Positions 36,761 through 43,839 of a stretch of 64,000 nt of DNA are shown here, one piece after another (positions within the stretch are counted from its first letter, which is position 1; the number at the start of each line of letters is the position of its first letter). Position numbers and translations under genes: made by a program. Below the pieces are notes generated by a model, which searched no databases, was not told where the DNA came from, and was given only the letters and a program-made list of their open reading frames with translations. The stretch lies in contig NZ_JACLAF010000013.1 in NCBI RefSeq assembly GCF_015355625.1, positions 1-64,000 on the forward strand, given 5' to 3'. Origin of the DNA: Tamlana sp. I1. GTDB lineage: Bacteria > Bacteroidota > Bacteroidia > Flavobacteriales > Flavobacteriaceae.

Positions 36761-37711
36761 TTAATGAGATAGTTCTAATTGTTTCGCTCTATTTTCTATC
36801 ACTGCTATTAAAGCACTTTTGTTTTCATTATTTAAAAAACTACTATTAATTAATTCTTGCCATTCTTTCATGCCTTTTTCTATTCGTTTCCACAGGTTAT
36901 CAATCGCTTTAGCAGGAATTTGCGATTTGGTCATGGCTTCGTTAAAATCTTTACGCTTTATTTTACGCTTTTTACCGTTGAGGTTTAATGCTAACTCTTC
37001 TGGATCTTCTGGGATTAATAACGTCACTGCTACCATATCATAGGCTGGTGACAAGGCATAGTTTTTACTGTCCTTTGCAAGGAGTGAAAAGTTTTTTAAA
37101 TGCATATCGTTATTTCCAATAAGGAAAGACACAATAACTTGCTCGTAAAACTTTACTGCATCCAATAATGGGTTTTGTGCATAGGTAATAATACCTCTTG
37201 CTATTTGCTCGTAAGACCCACGGTATTTATGTTCGGTAAGACGCTCTGTAAATTGGCATGCATCTTCCATCGGATGCTTTTCGTTATTGGCCGTGCGATC
37301 AATCCGCTTTGTTAAATAGGCTAAAGCACCATCTTTTAATGGGATTAACAAAAAAGGCACTGTTGCTATCCCACAAGCTTTTGCTAATAACATCGATAAG
37401 GCTTCAATTTCAGGCATTTGTGGGTACATATGAAATGGTGGTTTTAAAATATACTTACCATCTAATGCACCTACAATGGTTAACCTATTTTGAGCATTCT
37501 CTTGTGTAAAACCTAATGATAGTTTTGGTTGCACCCCAGTTACAATAATGCGTTGTGCCACGTTTTCTTTTGCTAAAGCTTCGATTTGAGTCGTCTCATA
37601 CTCTAATTTTAATACAGGTGTATCTTCTTTCCAAAACGCTGCTAGGCAGCTTTGATGGTAGTTTATATCACCATCTTCTAGTTTTTTATGACATGATAAA
37701 CAGTAGCTCAT
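36761..37711 (-). CDS. hipT: HipA/HipT-like serine-threonine kinase toxin with N-terminal zinc ribbon
   Basis: A 316-residue kinase of the HipA family, which phosphorylates translation factors (GltX for HipA, TrpS for HipT) and stops growth. It lacks the N-terminal subdomain of HipA, which is encoded separately just upstream. Residues 4-22 form a probable zinc site (CLSC, then YHQSC). The nucleotide loop is IVTGVQPKLSL; Thr58 stands where HipT carries the second Ser of its autophosphorylated SIS motif. The catalytic loop is GNNDMHLKNF (Asp202, Asn207) and the metal-binding Asp225 is in SPAYDM. All key residues are present, so it should be active. It overlaps the upstream gene by 4 bases, so translation is coupled. 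Confidence 0.88.
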   Translation of the reverse strand: MSYCLSCHKKLEDGDINYHQSCLAAFWKEDTPVLKLEYETTQIEALAKENVAQRIIVTGVQPKLSLGFTQENAQNRLTIVGALDGKYILKPPFHMYPQMPEIEALSMLLAKACGIATVPFLLIPLKDGALAYLTKRIDRTANNEKHPMEDACQFTERLTEHKYRGSYEQIARGIITYAQNPLLDAVKFYEQVIVSFLIGNNDMHLKNFSLLAKDSKNYALSPAYDMVAVTLLIPEDPEELALNLNGKKRKIKRKDFNEAMTKSQIPAKAIDNLWKRIEKGMKEWQELINSSFLNNENKSALIAVIENRAKQLELSH

Positions 37712-38025
37712 ACTTTCTCTATAATACTAATATTGCCAATACAATCTCTACACGTGGTTAACAACAACCCCATGCGGTCTCTTGGATTTATTTTCCAATT
37801 TTTATGTACGATGTCTAACAACCACCCTTCTGGAATTAGACCGTCGAAGAATGGGAATAGGTATTCAGCGCTAAAGGGTTCTTTCTGTAATGGTAATGAA
37901 AGACTTACTGCTAATGCGTTTTCATTTTCTAGGTATGTGTTTTCATACTTGAATTGATAGCCGTTATCGTCCTCGGTTAATATACCAGCTAAGGTTTTAT
38001 TTACCCAGATTTCTCCTTGCCTCAT
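37708..38025 (-). CDS. hipS: HipS-like protein (stand-alone HipA N-terminal domain)
   Basis: A 105-residue protein equal to the N-terminal subdomain normally fused to HipA (couple_hipA): GEIWVNKTLAGILTEDDNGYQFKY, given here by its GEIWVNKTLAG start, then AVSLSLPLQ, FPFFDGLIPEGWLL and DRMGLLLTTCRDCIG. In the described HipBST system of E. coli the separate HipS is the antitoxin. Here the same role is inferred from gene order (HTH, small domain, kinase) and size. It overlaps the HTH gene by 29 bases and the kinase gene by 4. Confidence 0.82.
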   Translation of the reverse strand: MRQGEIWVNKTLAGILTEDDNGYQFKYENTYLENENALAVSLSLPLQKEPFSAEYLFPFFDGLIPEGWLLDIVHKNWKINPRDRMGLLLTTCRDCIGNISIIEKV

Positions 38026-38236
38026 CGCTTATAGGTTTTGGTGTTAGTGTGTGCCCAAAAAATAATAGCACCTGATTTACTTTATCGGCCATTACATTTG
38101 GTTTTCCTTGTTCGAGTTCACGTAAAAAACGCAAGCCTACTCCTGTAAAGTCTGACAACTCTACTTGTGTTAAATTTGCTTGTTTTCGTCTAGCCCTTAT
38201 AAATTGAGCTATTGTATTTTCTCTATCCCACTCCAT
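37997..38236 (-). CDS. hipB: HipB-like helix-turn-helix repressor
   Basis: A 79-residue XRE-type DNA-binding protein: IAQFIRARRKQANLTQVELS, then GVGLRFLRELEQGKPNVMADKVN, matching HipB (LSQLVRQRRKELGLTQ-type). It is the first gene of the toxin-antitoxin operon. Three palindromes exactly 40 bases apart (38242-38339) lie directly upstream, the nearest ending 5 bases before the ATG, so autorepression is expected. In HipBST systems this protein augments operon repression rather than neutralising the kinase itself. Confidence 0.85.
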   Translation of the reverse strand: MEWDRENTIAQFIRARRKQANLTQVELSDFTGVGLRFLRELEQGKPNVMADKVNQVLLFFGHTLTPKPISDEARRNLGK

Positions 38237-38241
38237 TACAT

Positions 38242-38339
38242 TATACCTTTATGGGTGCAATATAGTAAAACATTTTAAAATTATACCCTTATGGGTACAA
38301 AATTTTCAAAACCATAATATTTACACCTTTTAGGGTATA
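38242..38339. promoter_or_regulatory. three evenly spaced palindromic operators of the hip operon
   Basis: Three copies of an 18-bp palindrome lie at 38242-38259 (TATACCTTTATGGGTGCA), 38282-38299 (TATACCCTTATGGGTACA) and 38322-38339 (TACACCTTTTAGGGTATA). Consensus TAYACCYTTWWRGGTRYA; starts are exactly 40 bases apart, nearly four DNA turns, so bound dimers would face the same side. They fit the short inverted repeats recognised by HipB-type repressors. Confidence 0.8.
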
Positions 38340-38340
38340 A

Positions 38341-38426
38341 AATAAAACCTATTACAAATACGTAGAAACATGAAACATTTGTCGCATGAGGCATGCTACA
38401 TAGTGTGTTGCGATACCTTAATGTAA
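38341..38426. repeat. 86-bp direct repeat, right copy, carrying an orphan HTCS-type operator
   Basis: It partners 36561-36646. It begins one base after the last hip operator and contains a complete operator (minus strand ACAAATGTTTCAT at 38370-38382 and GTATTTGTAATAG at 38349-38361). No PUL gene follows this copy; the gene downstream of it is hipB. Confidence 0.85.
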
Positions 38427-38771
38427 AGCATTAGGGAGCACTTTTTAGCTCACTGTTTATTATTTTAGATTAATTAGAGAAGCAAAACAAATTCTTGAGT
38501 TTACAAAAAAAACACCTACTGTTCGGGAGTTGAAAATCTTTATACCTTTATTGCTTTTAAACCTCCTAATTTCGAGTAAATCGAAATTTTCCTCCCTTCA
38601 AAAAACCAAGGGAGGAGCACGTTTTATTGATGTTCTTAGGGGAAGTTTAAATAATCCATTTTTTTTGATTTTTGACTTTTTAACGCTTATGTTTTGAAAA
38701 CCTGTAGACTCTGTGAACACGACACTTTCGGAAAAATATCGAACATAAAAAGAATAAAAACGCACCAAAAT
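38427..38771. other. intergenic region between hip repeat and hsdR
   Basis: No gene seen. It contains two small hairpins, AATTTCGA-TCGAAATT near 38567-38588 and CCTCCCTT-AAGGGAGG near 38592-38616. The second is related to the dispersed CCCTCC repeat family. Confidence 0.5.
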
Positions 38772-41672
38772 TTAAGCCTGCATGCCTTGTATAAACACTT
38801 CTACATAATGCTTCATTTTATCTAGTATACGTTCGCCTATGCTTCTGGCTTTTAAAATACTTGGTCGGCTATCTAAACATTTAAAAACATCGTCTCTTAT
38901 GGGTTGTTTTCCGCTGTAGATATAAGCATCTATCAAGGCTTTAAATTGGGCTTTATCTAAATTTTCTTCTTCACAAATTTTACCTAGCGCCAATACTTTT
39001 TGTTCTTTCCAATAATTATTAAAGGCTTCCCCAACGGTATTAGAATCTGAAATATGTGGTAAGTTTTCCTCTATAAATTTTTCGACAAGTTCGCGCTTAC
39101 TTCTTAGCTTGATATCGCCTCCTAATAAGTCTAGAATGGCTTTTTTCTTAGCTGCAGCTCCTGTTGTTTTGTCTTCTTTAAGATTAGCGAGTAATTGAAT
39201 GATATAAGCGACGTTAATTTTATCTTGATGAATTAACTCCAATTCAAAATCGATATCATCAAGTATAGAGACTTTCTCTTTTTCTGCATTACGCTTTACT
39301 TTTTCGTGCAAATCCAGATACTTGCCTTTATAATCTTCAAATTCTTGTGAGTCTAGAGGCATATCCTTCCAGTCAAAATCGGTGTACGATTGTAGCACAT
39401 TTAAATTACGCATCAGTCTTCTAAAGGCTTGTACAAAAGCAGCTTCTTCATTTTCATCAATTAAATCGTCTACACTTTGATAGGTTGGCGTAATCGCTTT
39501 TAAACCATCAAAAGCTTCATCGAATTTCTTGGCGATATCTTCAAACTCGGGCATAACAACCACTTCAATAGCATCTTTGTTAGAAAACAATGTAATGGCA
39601 TCATCGGTAGCTTTTTTAAGATTTCGAAAACATAAAATATTTCCTTGAGATTTCTGGTCGCCCAATATTCTATTGGTACGTGAAAAGGCTTGAATTAAAC
39701 CGTGTTGTTTTAAATTTTTATCGACATATAAGGTGTTTACCTTTTTCGCATCGAAACCGGTAAGCATCATATTTACTACAATAACGAGATCTAAACGGTC
39801 TTTCTCATCGTTAAATGATTTTTTCTCACGTTCTTTTAAACGCTTGCTAATATCTTTAAAATAGCCTTCAAACAACTTCCCATCTTTAGTGGTGTAATTG
39901 GTGCCGTACATGTGGTTGTAATCGGCTATAAAACTCTCTAATTTATCCCTAGTGTGGCTAGATTGATAGACGGCTTCAGGTTCTGCAGCATCAGGAAGTT
40001 CATAATCTGGAATATAATCTTGCGCATCGTTATCATCTTCGTTTGCGCCAAAGGTAAAAATGGTGGCTATGCGTAAATCGTGTTCGCCTGCCGCTTTCTT
40101 TTTCTGAAACACCTCGTAGTACTTTATCGCGGCATCAATACTGCTTACTGCAAATAATGCTGAATAATCTTTAGAAAATGTTTTACGGTCGTGATGGGCA
40201 ATAATATAATCGGCAATAGATGCTATGTATTTTGAATCTTCGAATACTTCTGTTTTATCGATGTCTTCGACCATGAGGTCGAACTGATGTTTGTTTTTAT
40301 GCTTAAATACACTGTAATATTCTATGCCGAAACGCAGTACATTCTCATCGCGAATGGCATCGGTAATGACATATTTATGTAAACAGTCGCCAAACAAATC
40401 TTTAGTGGTGCGTTTTCCTAAATCGTTTTTAGAAGCGTTATCTGCAAAAATTGGCGTTCCTGTAAACCCGAACAGCTGACTTTGGGAAAAGAACTCTGTA
40501 ATCCTTCCGTGTGTCTCTCCAAACTGACTGCGGTGACATTCGTCGAATATAAAAACAAAGCGTTCGTTTTTTAAATGTTCTAACTGCGAACGGTAATGCC
40601 CCGAAATGGCATTGTTTAACTTTTGTATGGTGGTTATTATTAAATCTGAATCTTTAGCATGACCCTTTTTGTCTTTAAAAGTACCTAGAAACTGATCGAC
40701 TAAACTGGTGGTATTGGCTGTAGAATCTACACTACCTTCTTTAAAGGCATTAAACTCCTTCATGGTCTGGTAATCTAAATCTTTACGATCTACCACAAAA
40801 ACCACTTTATACACTTCGGGTAAATCCATTAAAATTTGACTACTCTTAAACGAGGTTAGTGTTTTTCCAGAACCTGTAGTATGCCATATATACGCATTAT
40901 CGGTACTGGTTTTTACGCGATTAATAAGTGCTTCTGTAGCATAATATTGATACGGTCTAAGTACCATTAATATTTTATGCGTTTCGTTAATTACAATGTA
41001 ATGCGCTATCATTTTACCCAAATGGTCTGGGTTTAAAAACGATGCTGAAAATGCTGTTAACTCGGTAATGTTTTTATTGTTGGCATCTGCCCAAAAGAAG
41101 GTTTGTTTTACAGATTGCATGGCGTTATTAGCTAGGTATTTCGTGTTTCCGCCATTACTAATTATAAATAGTTGCACATATTGAAACAGCCCATGGTTGC
41201 TCCAAAACGAATGTTTTTGGTAACGGTTTATTTGATTAAAAGCTTCCTTCATCTCTAAACCCCTACGCTTTAATTCTATTTGCACCAAAGGCAAACCATT
41301 TACCAATAGAGTAACATCGTATCGGTTTTTAAAGGTACCGTCTTGGGTGATTTGATTGGTGACTTGAAACTGGTTATTGTGCCAATTTTCCGAATCGAAA
41401 AACCGGACATAAACCGCTTCTTCGTTTTCGTTAGTAAAACTAAAGCGATCCCGTAGTGTTTTTGCCTTATCGAACACATTGCCTTTAGCGAGGTGGTTTA
41501 AGATGCCATCGAATTCTTTATTGGTGTAAGACGCTTTATTAAAAGTTTCTAACTGTGTTTTTAAATTAGAAACTAAAGCGTCGCCATCTGGTATTGCAAC
41601 AGATTGATAGCCCAAACCAATGAGTTGGGTGATTAGGTTATTTTCTAATGTTAATTCTGACTGACGACTCAT
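38772..41672 (-). CDS. hsdR: type I restriction endonuclease subunit R
   Basis: A 966-residue motor/nuclease subunit of the HsdMSR complex, which translocates DNA with ATP and cleaves away from unmethylated target sites. The N-terminal nuclease core shows the PD-(D/E)xK pattern (Asp119 in KNRYDVTLL, Glu133 and Lys135 in QIELK). Walker A is TTGSGKT (265-271), the DEAD-like box is DECHRS (about 375), and later helicase motifs are seen in MMLTGFDAKKVNTLYVDK and QAFSRTNR. It is full length with no frameshift. The ATG lies 4 bases after the Abi_2 gene stop. A fragment of its 5' end is duplicated at 42791-42966. Confidence 0.94.
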   Translation of the reverse strand: MSRQSELTLENNLITQLIGLGYQSVAIPDGDALVSNLKTQLETFNKASYTNKEFDGILNHLAKGNVFDKAKTLRDRFSFTNENEEAVYVRFFDSENWHNNQFQVTNQITQDGTFKNRYDVTLLVNGLPLVQIELKRRGLEMKEAFNQINRYQKHSFWSNHGLFQYVQLFIISNGGNTKYLANNAMQSVKQTFFWADANNKNITELTAFSASFLNPDHLGKMIAHYIVINETHKILMVLRPYQYYATEALINRVKTSTDNAYIWHTTGSGKTLTSFKSSQILMDLPEVYKVVFVVDRKDLDYQTMKEFNAFKEGSVDSTANTTSLVDQFLGTFKDKKGHAKDSDLIITTIQKLNNAISGHYRSQLEHLKNERFVFIFDECHRSQFGETHGRITEFFSQSQLFGFTGTPIFADNASKNDLGKRTTKDLFGDCLHKYVITDAIRDENVLRFGIEYYSVFKHKNKHQFDLMVEDIDKTEVFEDSKYIASIADYIIAHHDRKTFSKDYSALFAVSSIDAAIKYYEVFQKKKAAGEHDLRIATIFTFGANEDDNDAQDYIPDYELPDAAEPEAVYQSSHTRDKLESFIADYNHMYGTNYTTKDGKLFEGYFKDISKRLKEREKKSFNDEKDRLDLVIVVNMMLTGFDAKKVNTLYVDKNLKQHGLIQAFSRTNRILGDQKSQGNILCFRNLKKATDDAITLFSNKDAIEVVVMPEFEDIAKKFDEAFDGLKAITPTYQSVDDLIDENEEAAFVQAFRRLMRNLNVLQSYTDFDWKDMPLDSQEFEDYKGKYLDLHEKVKRNAEKEKVSILDDIDFELELIHQDKINVAYIIQLLANLKEDKTTGAAAKKKAILDLLGGDIKLRSKRELVEKFIEENLPHISDSNTVGEAFNNYWKEQKVLALGKICEEENLDKAQFKALIDAYIYSGKQPIRDDVFKCLDSRPSILKARSIGERILDKMKHYVEVFIQGMQA

Positions 41673-41676
41673 AATT

Positions 41677-42591
41677 CTATTGTTTCCATAAGGGTTCGTT
41701 TTGCCAATTGGGTTTCATACCTAAGGCATCGGGATCTACATTGGGGTATTTTACAAATAAGTGATCTAATTTTTCAGTAAACTCATTGGTAGGTAAAATG
41801 GTGTTTAATATGTACTTCATTAAACACATATGAACATACAATTTGCTAAACTCGTGCTGCTTAGGAATGTTTTTGGAATCTAATATCCACGGATTTGGAG
41901 GTTTTGATAATAATTTTACCGTACCAGGTAAATTTCTATTCCACAAACGCGAATGATGCGCACAAAAGTTGCGTATTTGCGCTATAGATTGTAGCCAACT
42001 TGGTAAATACGTATGATTAACTGCACCAAAGTCTTTAGCAATTTGATCTTTAGCCGTAATATCATTTTTCAAGTTTCCATACAGTTTAGAAAGCGCTCCA
42101 AAACTAGTTTGTTCTAGTGATTTCCATGCAGGCGGAAATCTGCCGTCATCTTTATGTTTTTTACTGTGGTTTTTTATTGAAACATCTTTTGTTCTATTTA
42201 TTTCTTCTTCAAGACTTGCTAATGTTTTTACTAAGGCTTTACTATCGCTAAACAATTCGAAGTTTTGAAACCACCATGGGTCAATTTCATGTGACAGGTA
42301 ATAGACCAGTTTTGTGCGTAAACTAATTTCTATTTTCTCGATAACATCGAAAAGCAATAAGCGTAATTCGGCATCGAAATTATAAAGAGCAATAACATCT
42401 TCAAACCTGCTATTGGGTTTAAATAGGTGATTTATTTTATCATGTTGCATTACATACCAATATTCGCCCAATCGGTAATAGCTAATATTTATAAGGTATT
42501 TCTCGGCAACAAGTGGTCTTTTTATAATTAACCCGCGGTCTTGTAATTGCTTGACTTGTTTGGAAAGTGTTAATGGAGGCTTATTAAACAT
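41677..42591 (-). CDS. Abi_2 (AbiD/AbiF) family abortive-infection protein with HEPN motif
   Basis: About 304 residues from MFNKPPLTLSKQ; I place the start at 42591 because the residues upstream look like untranslated DNA. The Abi_2 family pattern is clear: LSKQVKQLQDRGL, YYRLGEYW, FDAELRLLLFDVIEKIEISLRT in parts, FGALSKLYGNL and IRNFCAHHSRLWNR. Arg207-Asn208 with His212 form the R-N-x3-H site of HEPN ribonucleases, so RNA cleavage leading to growth arrest on phage infection is a reasonable role. It lies between hsdS and hsdR, almost touching hsdR, which is a common moron position in type I loci. The 3' end of this gene is duplicated at 42791-42966. Confidence 0.88.
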   Translation of the reverse strand: MFNKPPLTLSKQVKQLQDRGLIIKRPLVAEKYLINISYYRLGEYWYVMQHDKINHLFKPNSRFEDVIALYNFDAELRLLLFDVIEKIEISLRTKLVYYLSHEIDPWWFQNFELFSDSKALVKTLASLEEEINRTKDVSIKNHSKKHKDDGRFPPAWKSLEQTSFGALSKLYGNLKNDITAKDQIAKDFGAVNHTYLPSWLQSIAQIRNFCAHHSRLWNRNLPGTVKLLSKPPNPWILDSKNIPKQHEFSKLYVHMCLMKYILNTILPTNEFTEKLDHLFVKYPNVDPDALGMKPNWQNEPLWKQ

Positions 42592-42633
42592 ACGGCAAAA
42601 TAGATGTTTTATGTACCGTATTAAAAGCAAAAG

Positions 42634-42674
42634 ACACACCCTGGGACGCTGATCTAACGGGTAGCGTGGTGTGT
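42634..42674. repeat. inverted repeat in the leader of the abi gene
   Basis: ACACACC-5-ACGCT pairs with AGCGT-GGTGTGT around a 12-base loop. It lies 43 bases before the abi ATG, downstream of the candidate promoter, so it would form in the transcript leader. No T-run follows. Its function is unknown. Confidence 0.5.
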
Positions 42675-42750
42675 ACTGTTACTGCAAAAGTACAATATAA
42701 TTTATATATATGATATGCTTTTTTCATATTTCTCATTCTTAATACTACGA

Positions 42751-42780
42751 CCCTACATAAACATTTGCTAAAACAGCCTC
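42751..42780 (-). pseudogene. degenerate hsdS 3' tail
   Basis: On the minus strand the codons before the stop read RLF-stop-QMFM-stop, an eroded version of the HsdS ending GLLQQMFV found in the intact gene (43840). It is the most decayed of three such tails in the locus. Confidence 0.5.
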
Positions 42781-42790
42781 TTTGTATTAG

Positions 42791-42966
42791 GTTTCTAACT
42801 GCGTTTTTAAATTAGAAACTAAAGCGTCGCCATCTGGTATAGTAACCGACTGATAGCCCAAACCATTGAGTTGGGTGATTAGGTTATTTTCTAATGTTAA
42901 TTCTGACTGACGACTCATAATTCTATTGTTTCCACAAGGGTTCGTTTTGCCAATTGGGTTTCATAC
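42791..42966 (-). pseudogene. duplicated abi 3' end plus hsdR 5' end (176 bp)
   Basis: Aligns without gaps to 41545-41720, with about 7 mismatches. It contains the last 14 codons of abi, the 4-base junction and the first 43 codons of hsdR. The offset is exactly 1246 bases, so the intact abi gene is bracketed by this direct repeat. It is not a functional gene. Confidence 0.9.
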
Positions 42967-43010
42967 TGTCATTGCGAGTTAGTCATTGCGAGCGTAGCGC
43001 GGCCCCAACC

Positions 43011-43073
43011 GTCATTGCGAGCAAAGCGCGGCAATCTTATGTGTTATGAGACTGCTTCGTGCCTCGCAGTGAC
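43011..43073. repeat. dispersed palindrome GTCATTGCGAG / CTCGCAGTGAC
   Basis: Arms 43011-43021 and 43063-43073 enclose GCGCGGCAATCT. Related copies lie at 43280-43353, at 43711-43837 and, shorter, inside hsdS (45005-45050). This is the CATTGCGAG-type repeat seen in many flavobacterial genomes. The whole block 42996-43130 recurs at 43746-43891. Confidence 0.75.
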
Positions 43074-43078
43074 GTTCC

Positions 43079-43130
43079 TACACAAACATTTGCTGCAGCA
43101 ACCCCTTTTTAAAGACTTGGTTTTAAACTA
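43079..43130 (-). pseudogene. second hsdS 3' tail fragment
   Basis: On the minus strand it encodes [11 protein letters not shown]-stop, identical to the end of the intact HsdS, then diverges. Together with the adjoining palindrome it is a copy of 43761-43891, about 750-760 bases away, and the pair brackets the GIY-YIG gene. Confidence 0.75.
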
Positions 43131-43279
43131 CTTGAGTATTTACATTCGTTTTATAAGAATTCTAGATATTTAAATATAGCTGAAAAATAGGTGTTTTTTA
43201 TGAAAATCAGGTATTTGAGTTTAAAATTTGAGAATTACGGGTTATTTGTGGGTTCCATAAAATGGTGTGCCTTCCTACT

Positions 43280-43353
43280 GTCATTGCGAGGCACGAAGCA
43301 ATCTTTCGATCCGTGTTCCTAGTCATGAGATTACCACGCTACGCTCGTAATGA
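43280..43353. repeat. dispersed palindrome GTCATTGCGAG / CTCGTAATGAC
   Basis: Arms at 43280-43290 and 43343-43353. It lies 50 bases past the GIY-YIG stop codon and may form a terminator-like hairpin for that gene. The short frame through it is an artefact. Confidence 0.65.
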
Positions 43354-43403
43354 CGTCTCCGTTTCAAAAGACTGCCACGGTCGATCCTCCCTCGCAGTAA
43401 CGG

Positions 43404-43703
43404 TTACATCGCCTCATCATACAAATCCAACCACTCCGGATTCTCCTCCTCAATTAAGGCTACTTTTTTAGCCCGGTTTCCCGCCTTTAGTTGTTTCTCT
43501 CTGCCTATGGCATCGCCTATCATTTGAAAGGTTTCAAAATACACCAACTTACTTAAATTATACCGCGCACTAAACGATTTTTTATCATGCTTTTCTTTAT
43601 GTTCCTGTATACGCCTTATTAAATTATTAGTCACACCAATATATAAAGTGGTGTTATTTTTATTCGTAATTATGTATACATATCCTGGTTTCATACGCGT
43701 CAT
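43404..43703 (-). CDS. GIY-YIG nuclease superfamily protein (UPF0213-like)
   Basis: A 99-residue single-domain protein: PGYVYIITNKNNTTLYIGVT holds the GIY-YIG pair (as VYI and YIG), followed by NLIRRIQEHKE with the catalytic-type Arg, then LVYFETF and GREKQLKAGNRAKKVALI, where Glu and the closing Asn are expected. The start could be M1 or M5 (43691). Such small proteins are predicted DNA endonucleases, often in variable regions. It stands alone between palindromic repeats and two hsdS ends, so it looks like a late arrival in the type I locus rather than part of the enzyme. Confidence 0.85.
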   Translation of the reverse strand: MTRMKPGYVYIITNKNNTTLYIGVTNNLIRRIQEHKEKHDKKSFSARYNLSKLVYFETFQMIGDAIGREKQLKAGNRAKKVALIEEENPEWLDLYDEAM

Positions 43704-43710
43704 TCATTAC

Positions 43711-43837
43711 TGTCATTGCGAAGACCCAACTGCCATTGCGAGCCCAGCGCGGCCCCAACCGTCATTGCGAGCACAGCGCGGCAATCTCATGATCCGTGTT
43801 CCTAGCCATGAGACTGCTTCGTGCCTCGCAGTGACGT
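43711..43837. repeat. compound dispersed palindrome between GIY-YIG and hsdS
   Basis: Three GTCATTGCGA/GCCATTGCGAG arms (43711, 43731, 43761) face one CTCGCAGTGAC arm near 43826-43836. It abuts the hsdS stop at 43840. Confidence 0.7.
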
Positions 43838-43839
43838 TC

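Larger units (their letters stand above)
42592..43403. other. graveyard of hsdS, abi and hsdR fragments and palindromic repeats
   Basis: 812 bases without an intact gene. In order: the hairpin 42634-42674, a promoter-like TACTTTTG on the minus strand (42685-42692) for the abi gene, a degenerate hsdS tail (42751-42780), the abi/hsdR fragment (42791-42966), palindromic repeats (43011-43073, 43280-43353) and an hsdS tail (43079-43130). Short frames here are products of the repeats. Confidence 0.75.
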
